A stretch of 64,000 bases of DNA from positions 62,001 to 126,000 of the forward strand of contig MDYQ01000065.1 in assembly GCA_003024175.1 (NCBI GenBank), given 5' to 3'. The translations under genes were made by a program, and so were the position numbers. This DNA is from Planoprotostelium fungivorum (lineage: Eukaryota; Evosea; Variosea; Cavosteliida; Cavosteliaceae). A model generated the notes under the pieces. It worked only from the letters and a program-made list of their open reading frames with translations. It was not told where the DNA came from and ran no database searches. Positions 57,080 to 64,000 of the stretch are shown here, in pieces; positions within the stretch are counted from its first letter, which is position 1, and each line of letters starts with the position of its first letter.

Positions 57080-57782
57080 CTGTGTCGTTTTATATCAGAT
57101 GATACAACTTTCCAATATCATCTCAATCGCCATCGAGGGTCAAGAACAAGAAGATATATTCACCTCTTCGAGATTGCTATCGATTCGTCGCGAGGAGATT
57201 ACAAATGTGCAAAGCACGAACCCGCTTAAATCCCCGATCAGAAGAAGGGACTACGACTCTCCTCTTTATCGACGTGGATGGTGATGGCAATGCACCCCTC
57301 GTGGATCGGGGTGGATAGAGAATACGATCGCAAGGCCAAAAAATCGAGAAACATCTGTGACCTTTGTCCTTTTCGCGTTCCATTTTCTCAACCGTAATAT
57401 TGAATGAGAGACATATAGATATCAGCCTCTACAGCATCATCAGGCGATCGATCGAATGGTATAGACTCTCAACAGGGACATCGAGACAGAAGAAGAGAAC
57501 AGCAAAGCTTCTGTTTTTCTTGTCCGCGCACGTGTCAGACGTTCACTTCTTTTGAGGATTCAAGAACGACAGGAACCGTTGTGAATAGAGACTGACATAA
57601 CAATATCAGCAGAACAAGAACGAGAACATCATCAGACGCTGTTCTGTGGTCAGATTCAGGTGCAGGTACGTCTAAAGAGTAGAACAGCGACTGGACGAGA
57701 CAACTGCTCTTTTTTGCTTTAAATAGGAATAAAAGTTTCTCACGTCAGCTGGTGTGTGAGCTGGTCAGAATCACACCACACC
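57080..57782. promoter_or_regulatory. Divergent intergenic region, VPS9-domain/SDR genes
   Basis: About 700 bp. TTTAAATAGGAATAAAAG near 57717-57734 could serve as a TATA element for the SDR gene, about 60 bp before its ATG. Small open frames (57099-57284, 57364-57555) have no protein features. Confidence 0.4.
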
Positions 57783-58924
57783 ATGCCCGGAACATCAGCC
57801 ATCAGAACTCACCTCTCTTCTCTTCGCAAACTTCATCCAGGTAGTGGCCCCACAGTGGTCGTCGTGGGAGGCACAGCAGGCATTGGTGCTGCCGTCGCCA
57901 ATACGTTTGCAAAGCATTTCGACGCACCACGTGTCTATATCACGGGTAGAAATCAATCGGCCGCAGATCAAGTCATTCGACAGATGCAAAATGACAATCA
58001 AACGGAAAGGTGATCGATATCGTATGATACCCAAGAGATGAACGACGTCTAAATGTAACAGGGCTGCAGGCGAACCCGTCTTTCAATTTCTCCCCTGCGA
58101 CGTCTCTTCCCTCTCTGCGGTGAGGCAGTGGGCGAAAGATCTCAAGGAGAAGGTGGACAAGATCAATTATTTGGTCCTCACCCCCGGCATCCTCACCATG
58201 CAAGGCCGCACAGAGACACAAGACGGTTTAGACCTCAAACTTCAGCTGCACTACTATTCGAGGTGACGCTTGAGATTTAGAAACTGGCTGATGGATGGGA
58301 AGGTTCCTCGTCATCCATGAGCTCATACCTCTTTTGACGAAGGCGACCGAAGGAGGAGAAGAAGCCCGTGTTCTGACCGTCTTAGACGCAGGAAGGGGGG
58401 GACCTGTCCGACAGGATGATCTCGATCTAAAGAACTCTTACAGCTTGAAGGCCGCAGCTGAGTCTGCGTTGATCTACAACGACTTGATGGTCCAAGTGAG
58501 TCGAGGCTCATCATCCATCATCACAAATCATCACCAATCATCATCCGTCGTCAACGATCGTGACGTGTGAGACAGAAATTCTCAGAGATGCATCCAAAAA
58601 TAGCCTTCAGCCACGCCTTCCCAGGCTTCGTCAGCACTGGATTGGCCAACAAAACTTCTTTTGCCATGAGGGTCGGCTTCAACACCTTGGCCAAGCTGTT
58701 CGCCACCCGCCCGGAGGTGAGATCCGGTTGAAATTTCGATTCCAACGGCTGTACAGGTGTGTGGAGAGTACATGACATACGGTATCACGGCAACCGAGTA
58801 TGCACAGGGGTGGCATCTCCTAGGCAGCTCTGCACAAAAGCTGAATCCCACTCGGCATCAGACGCAGGAGAACAAAGAGTTGGTGTATAGACATACCTTG
58901 AAGATGTTGCACATCGAGGATTAG
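57783..58924 (+). CDS. Short-chain dehydrogenase/reductase (SDR) family protein
   Basis: Rossmann start TVVVVGGTAGIGAAVANTFA (glycine-rich GGTAGIG), VYITGRNQSAADQVIRQM, FLPCDVSSLSAVRQWAKDLK (acidic D at the adenine pocket), INYLVLTPGILTMQGRTETQ (the usual NNAG position reads TPGI), DLKLQLHYYSRF, ARVLTVLDAGRGG. The catalytic region SYSLKAAAESALIYNDLMVQ has Tyr-x-x-Lys rather than the classical Tyr-x-x-x-Lys, as in some fungal SDR-like branches, so catalysis by the standard mechanism is uncertain. The C-terminus IAFSHAFPGFVSTGLANKTS corresponds to the conserved PG.V.T motif. About five introns. AATAAA at 58930-58935 just after the stop. Substrate unknown. Confidence 0.8.
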
Positions 58925-59229
58925 ATTGAAATAAACTGTCCAATTTGTCGTCAACTTCTCATCCGAATGACTTCTCCAGGGTCATTTGTCGATTACCGTT
59001 GTTTCACCCACCGATCAACACCTTGTGTCATCATCTTCGACGGCATCGTGTCACAGAGTCCACACCACAGAGGTCACGTTTAGACATGTCGGAGGCGTGT
59101 GGAATCTAGCCGGTCCTTATGCGAGGCCGACCTTGTGCAGTTGTAGAGATCTCCGTTAGCTAAACCTCGCGACAGACATCTGACACACTCTTCGAACAAC
59201 CATAGAGGAAGGAGAGGAGCCGGTCGAGC
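58925..59229. other. Intergenic region, SDR to ELMO gene
   Basis: 305 bp between two plus-strand genes. It contains the SDR polyadenylation signal (58930-58935) and presumably the ELMO promoter; nothing else recognised. Confidence 0.4.
58930..58935 (+). terminator. Polyadenylation signal of the SDR gene
   Basis: AATAAA five bases after the stop codon, suggesting a very short 3' UTR. Confidence 0.5.
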
Positions 59230-62200
59230 ATGACTAAGACCACCCCCTTCAGAATCTCGGTTAAATTCAGAGAGAAGAAGCAATCCTGTGAGTTCCCTGC
59301 ATTGGATTATGATACATTGGATTCCCATGTGGAACTCTTGTGCACGTCGAAAGAGCTGGGTCTATGTGTAATCGGTTCACATCATCTATATTGCCTTTAT
59401 CTGGATAAGGCCGTATTAAAGCCCGAGGTGGGAGATCTGTCTCCAAATGCATGTTAAACACCAGGACTGAGGTTCTCTCCAGGATTTTCGGAGGGAGGAT
59501 AAGATACAACTCATTCTAAAACAAGGAGTAGAGTTGGCATTGAAACCGACATGTTCTTCACAACAGAAGACAGAGGTAAAGACAAATGGATCTATTTGAA
59601 TACCCTCTAAAGGAATTAAATCAGGTTGAAGTTATGACATTGATCTCCGAAATGAACTCGAAAGACGAACACACAACGAAATCCGCATGCTTCAAATTGA
59701 TTACGAAACTCCAGGTCAGAGACCATTTTAATGCATTATCTCTGCCGATGATTCATTATCGCTCTTCACCAACGTGATACAGGACGACAATTTCGTTAAA
59801 TTCTTTCGAGAGAAGAACGGACACTCTTCTCTCGTCGAAGTTATCAAAGACAGTAAAGGCGGCTGTCTCTCATACGCCCTCCGAGCTCTCGATGCTTACA
59901 TGGGTCATTACTCTTTCAGCGGCGGTACGTCTCATTTTTCCATCTCTTCTTTCTCATCTCCAATAGGTCAACATCTGAATGACAAGATCTTTGCATCTCT
60001 CACCGACATCAACATGAACGTCGTCATCAGTGCCCTCCACACTCTCAACGTCTTTATCGATCCAAAGACTAACAAGTGAGTCCATCACGCCATCCGAAGA
60101 TGTCAACTCAAACAACGACAACAGTCAGGGAGCTTCCATCTATTGGAAGAACCACAGGAAGACCATGCCACTGCAAAAGTTGGCCAAGAACTTTACCGAG
60201 AATTCAGAGTTCAACTTACAGATGAACGTGCTGGTGTTGTTCAATAATCTGATGTCACTGTCGCCCGAGGAAGACAGGAGGAGTAACATCCAGATGCTGC
60301 AAGAGTTATTTCAGGCGGGAGTCTGCAAGGTGGGAGGATTTGTACGTGATGGTCATCTGATGAGATCAGGAGTTGATGACAAAAGAGGGTCCGCAGTGGA
60401 ATTACCAAGTGTGGAGGTATCAGGTGAGATTTTATTCCATTTTATTGCGATCTGTTCGGGACGCCCGTTTTCCCGCCAAAACCCCTCCGCCTCACATTTG
60501 AGACCACCTCTCATATCTTCTTCAGAGACACATGTTAGACGCTGCGACCATTGACAAGAGAGTCATCTATGACGAAAATAATCCAGAGCACTCCAATATC
60601 TTGAGATCCTTGTGGTCCATACTCCGCCCGGGCACTCCCTTCCCAGGAAATTCCTCGGAACAGTGGAAGACCGTCGGGTTCCAGGTGAGATTTCATCTTA
60701 CGTATGAGAATCGTTGGATGAACTTTCTTCAGGGTAAGAAACCGGAGACTGATTTTCGTGGGGCTGGTCTTCTCGGTCTGAAGCATCTATTGTACTTGGC
60801 CAAGAGCCGATCAGAAAAAACGAGGAAAATGATCCAAGTCCAGAACGCTCGTGACGTGAGAAAGACATATCAGAATCCACCTCGTGACCGTTGTAGATCG
60901 AATATCAATACCCCTGGGCTGCTTCGGGTATCAACATCACGGCCAAATTAGCCGACATCTTCAAAGTGGGAAAAGAATGTGAGGAGAAATGTTTGTTCCA
61001 TTTCATCGTTAACACGACACAGACACACCAGACATGGATCCACCCATCTTCCCAATCCTCTTCTCCGGACCAGAGATGTACGAGAAGATCTACGTGTGAG
61101 TCGATCTACAACCCGCCATTTTTTCCTGACTCGTTGTAGTGTGCTGTTCGAGAAATTCGATCGAAAGTGGCAGGACATGAATGCGAGGTACATGGAGTTC
61201 AGCTCTGTCATACAGACCATCGAACACTCGATGGACGAAGTCATGTCTAAGAAACCCACCTGTCTCAGCGAGCTAGAGAGGCTGCTGGACAACAGGTGAG
61301 ATATGTCGCGGAGATTTCGCGGAAAATTGACGGAAGAATACAGCCTGAAGAACGAAGTGGACGACAACGCCCCGCGAAAATCTTCTCTGACGAGGAGTCT
61401 GTCCGATCTATCAAATCAGACGACAATGGATTACGGTACGTCTCAGTACGCACACCATCACAATGCGTCCGAGCCCACCTCGCCCCTGCAGCGCTCTCCC
61501 GACCCTTTCGGTGAGTTTTCTGTGGGTTTTCACCGCCTGACTCATCGTCAGGCATCCTAGGTCATCACATATTGACCAAGGTGAATACCGTCGCATCATC
61601 GTCTCATCCTCCATCACATCACCTCTCATCATCATCATCATCACCTCTCATCATCATCACATCACCTCTCATCCTCCATCACATCACCTCTCATCATTAT
61701 CACATCACCTCTCATCGTCATCACATCACATCATCCTTCCATCTCATCACAAAATCTCGACGCGCCGTCGTGACTTCATCTGACGTCATCAGTCCACTTC
61801 TCACGATCACCTCGGCCACCCCGTATCTCCCGCAGGACCCAGACCAGCACGGCCACCCCCCCGACCCCCTCGAAGCGATTATTCATCGAATTCTGCGTCG
61901 TATCCACAAGAAGAAGAAGCTCCGTCTTCCTTTTACGCTCCAAAAAATACGCCGGGAACGGGTTTCGAACCCGCGACGGGGTACAACCTCATGCACCTGA
62001 CTGGTGTGGGAGCACCCAGAGGTCTACCAGAGAAGGCTACTTCTCTCAGAAACAACAACAGCAACATCGTACATAACAATGTGAGTCACGGTCAGAACAA
62101 CGGAGGAGCGAGTGGCAGCCAGAACAATGGAACGAGCGGCAGCCAGAACAGCAGCTTGAACCTCTCTAAATTTAGATCCACGGAGACACCGCCGACGTAC

Positions 62201-62453
62201 AAGCTGAGCCGGCCGCTGCCCAGCTTGGGGGTGAGATGTTCTATCTTTAGAGGTGCTGAGCCATTCGACAGAGGAATCCACCGAACGGTTGAGCTCCCGT
62301 CTTCACATATGTTCAGTGTCTATTTATTCTTTTCTCATCTCAACCTCCGCACATATCCAGGAAGCCGTCGATGATGACAATGACGCTCGAGATGAAGGCG
62401 ATGACGTTCGTTCAAGTCATAAAATGTTCGTTTGTATCGATATTCCCATTTAA
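59230..62453 (+). CDS. ELMO-family protein (engulfment/cell motility)
   Basis: ELMO proteins pair with DOCK GEFs to activate Rac in phagocytosis and migration. N-terminal ubiquitin-like RBD: FRISVKFREKKQSCEFPALD, LCTSKELGLCVIGSHHLYCL. Armadillo region: VMTLISEMNSKDEHTTKSAC, DNFVKFFREKNGHSSLVEVI, GGCLSYALRALDAYMGHYSF, KIFASLTDINMNVVISALHT, NLQMNVLVLFNNLMSLSPEE. ELMO domain: DENNPEHSNILRSLWSILRP, FRGAGLLGLKHLLYLAKSRS, YPWAASGINITAKLADIFKV (about 60906), PIFPILFSGPEMYEKIYVVL. A helix (ARYMEFSSVIQTIEHSMDEV) and a long low-complexity C-terminus rich in Ser, Asn, Gln and Pro follow, with TPPTYKLSRPLPSLG as a possible SH3 ligand for DOCK. No PH domain is evident, resembling shorter ELMO forms. Introns include a CATCAC-type repeat (61581-61838). 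Stop at 62451-62453. Confidence 0.83.
61604..61740. repeat. Degenerate CATCAC/CTCTCATC tandem repeat in an ELMO intron
   Basis: About six imperfect copies of a 20-25-bp unit built from ATCACATCACCTCTCATC plus spacers of CATCAT fill the 5' half of a roughly 260-nt intron (61581-61838), one of the longest in this window. Confidence 0.75.
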
Positions 62454-62470
62454 ATCTCTCTCTACAACTT

Positions 62471-64000
62471 TTATTCTTTTCCCTTCTTCTGCTTGTTGTG
62501 CTCGAAGATCATCATGACCTTCGTCAGCTGCGACTCCTCGTCCGTCTTTAAGTATTGATCCACCTCTTCCTCTCTCAAGTCGTTGTCGTTCAACTCGGTG
62601 TCTCCCAAGTTGGGGTGTGCCGCGATCCTCTTCAATTCTTCTTCTGTCTTGTGGACGCCCAAAACGGCTCCGTTGATGATCTGATGTTCTGTGTAGCCCT
62701 CCAAAAGCATCCGTAAGGTCATGTAATCTTCCGCATCGAGCGGACTTCCTTCTACGGGGGAGTCTTCTTCCTCTTCACTCTCTACGTACTCCTCATCCTC
62801 TTCATCTTCATCGCTCTCCTCTCCATCGTCATCATCATCATCGTCCCGTCGTTCTTGTGTCTTGACTCGTTTTCGTGGGGGCTCGCTTCCGCTCATGATC
62901 TTGTCTCGAATCCTCTTCATCTTCTCTACCTTCTGTCTCCTGTGCTCCTTCGTCTCATTGTGTCGGTTGATGACCGGATGGGTCAGCCTCGTGTTGTATT
63001 CTTTCCACCTCTCCTGCCACAACTTATCTTGCTTCATCTCCGTCTCGTTCATGTGTTTCGATTCTTCTTTCTCCACCCACGGGTCATCCTGATGATGACG
63101 ATCAGATCGCGATCTCGTGCATCATGCATCACCTCTCTTGATCTGGCGTCTTCGAGACACTTTTTGATGAGTTTCTGATGCCTCAGAATGTCTGGGACCA
63201 GATTATGTATTGTCTTCTTGGACGTGTGATCACCGAAGGGGAGAAATTTAGAGAAGGTGACAAAGTAGCCCTTGATCTCTTTCAATCTCAGGCTCACCGT
63301 GTTTGCATTCGAGTGGACAAATTCCGCCACCGTCTAAGAACATCATCAGACGTGCAATGTGATAATCGCGATGATGTGACTCACTTCTTTATCCATGTAG
63401 ACCGAATGGGTCTGGCAGGCTAACATGACCACTGCTCCGATGACGATGTTGGGCCTCCTGCCGACTTCGATCTCTTTGATGGCGTCTAAGATCTCCAACG
63501 CTTGCCTCAACACGATAGGTCTTTTAGCGGCGTCTATGTTGACGCCGTTGTTACCCAATAGATGTTCGATGTACATTCGCGGATCTGCCTGAGAGAGTTC
63601 AATTGAGGAAGATGATGGTGATGCGGTACCTCCTCTAGCTCGATGCCCAACTTCCTCTTCACTCGAATGTAATATCTTCCAACTTCGAAGACGTTATACT
63701 GAACGATTCTCTGTGAAAGAATAAATCCGCTAAGTTCGATGTGATGATACGCACTGATATGTCCAATAATGTTACAGGTTGAGAATCTTGTCTGCAAGTG
63801 ATGAAAATGCAGGCGGCGATGATCAGATCTCCCTTCTTTCCTCCTGAGTATTTGCCACTCATGTAACGGTGCATGTTTCCCAATACGGTTTGCTGACTCT
63901 TCTGACCCAAACGAAGACGACTTGCTAAAGTTTGACAACGTCTCACACAGTTGCCCTGTTGCAAATGAGCACCACATTATAAACACTATCGATGTGCACA
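62471..64000 (-). CDS. TFIIB/BRF1-like RNA polymerase III initiation factor (5' partial)
   Basis: Two cyclin-like TFIIB repeats are visible. Repeat 1: CQTLASRLRLGQKSQQTVLG, NMHRYMSGKYSGGKKGDLII, AACIFITCRQDSQPVTLLDI, FEVGRYYIRVKRKLGIELEE. Repeat 2: DPRMYIEHLLGN, RQALEILDAIKEIEVGRRPN, IVIGAVVMLACQTHSVYMDK and FVHSNANTVSLRLKEIKGYF. The GRRP..I.GA..L.A pattern and DP..YI start are those of BRF1, the TFIIIB subunit for tRNA and 5S genes, rather than TFIIB. The C-terminal half is charged: KRVKTQERRDDDDDDDGEES, a long acidic run, then DYMTLRMLLEGYTEHQIING and an end in HNKQKKGKE. The zinc ribbon would lie beyond 64000. The stop lies 17 bp from the convergent ELMO stop. Confidence 0.75.

Noticed and set aside
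61960-61982. GGGTTTCGAACCC looks like a tRNA T-arm, followed on the minus strand by a T-run.
   Set aside because: No matching 5' acceptor strand, D-arm or anticodon stem lies within 90 nt, and the stretch sits inside an open ELMO C-terminal exon (PGTGFEPATG).
61572-62000. His/Ser-rich plus-strand ORF that could be a low-complexity protein.
   Set aside because: It is mostly the CATCAC repeat of an ELMO intron read through; the flanking exons use another frame.

Overview
This window is nuclear DNA from an intron-rich, gene-dense eukaryote. The most likely source is an amoebozoan of the protosteliid type, possibly an amoeboflagellate. This is inferred from gene content and style: a Dictyostelium-type myosin VII (motor-IQ-MyTH4-FERM-SH3-MyTH4-FERM), an ELMO-family protein, several kinases, a LRRC71-like protein (a family linked to cilia), and very short GTGAG...CAG introns, mostly about 40-70 nt, full of ATCATC/GATGATC runs. 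No bacterial operons, CRISPR arrays, rRNAs, complete tRNAs or retroelements were seen.

Layout. 1-5.0 kb: the 3' part of an IRE1/RNase L-like kinase-KEN gene, a short inverted-repeat element, and a TKL-type kinase gene in which three catalytic residues are replaced. 5.3-13.2 kb: myosin VII. 13.2-14.5 kb: non-coding, with a telomere-like TTTAGGG run and a pre-miRNA-like hairpin. 14.5-18.6 kb: divergent coatomer zeta (-) and a compact SIN3 corepressor (+). 19-20.9 kb: a secreted sedolisin peptidase with an X8-like domain and a probable GPI signal. 21-24.7 kb: divergent LRRC71-like LRR protein (-) and TMEM104-like transporter (+). 24.8-26.4 kb: SPIN90/Ldb17/Dip1-like Arp2/3 regulator. 27.2 kb: second copy of the inverted-repeat element. 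27.5-30.4 kb: membrane-anchored metallophosphoesterase (+) convergent with an LRRC40-like LRR protein (-). 31.1-37.8 kb: an RNA/ribosome block: MTRFR-like GGQ factor (+) whose stop codon overlaps that of DIS3/Rrp44 (-), and DIS3 head-to-head with Pescadillo (+). 38-39.4 kb: an unrecognised gene. 39.7-43 kb: GT92 glycosyltransferase and FolD-type folate enzyme (both -). 43.3-44.9 kb: a Q/N/M-rich unrecognised protein. 45.1-46 kb: ribosomal protein L9/uL6 (-). 46.7-48 kb: CaMK-type kinase with an N-myristoylation motif. 48.2-50.8 kb: a large RING protein (-). 51-52.7 kb: secreted DUF1996 plus beta-trefoil protein (-). 53.2-53.6 kb: small basic ORF. 53.7-57.1 kb: VPS9-domain Rab GEF (-). 57.8-58.9 kb: SDR oxidoreductase. 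59.2-62.5 kb: ELMO protein. 62.5-64 kb: TFIIB/BRF-like factor, 5' end outside the window.

Themes. Several genes serve actin and membrane dynamics (myosin VII, SPIN90, ELMO, VPS9 GEF, coatomer), and a second group serves RNA and ribosome biology (DIS3, PES1, uL6, MTRFR, BRF). Genes are packed head-to-head and tail-to-tail with gaps from a few bases to a few hundred. All exon joins are inferred by eye from GT-AG signals and family alignment from memory, so individual junctions may be off. Outer CDS coordinates run from start codon to stop codon and include introns.
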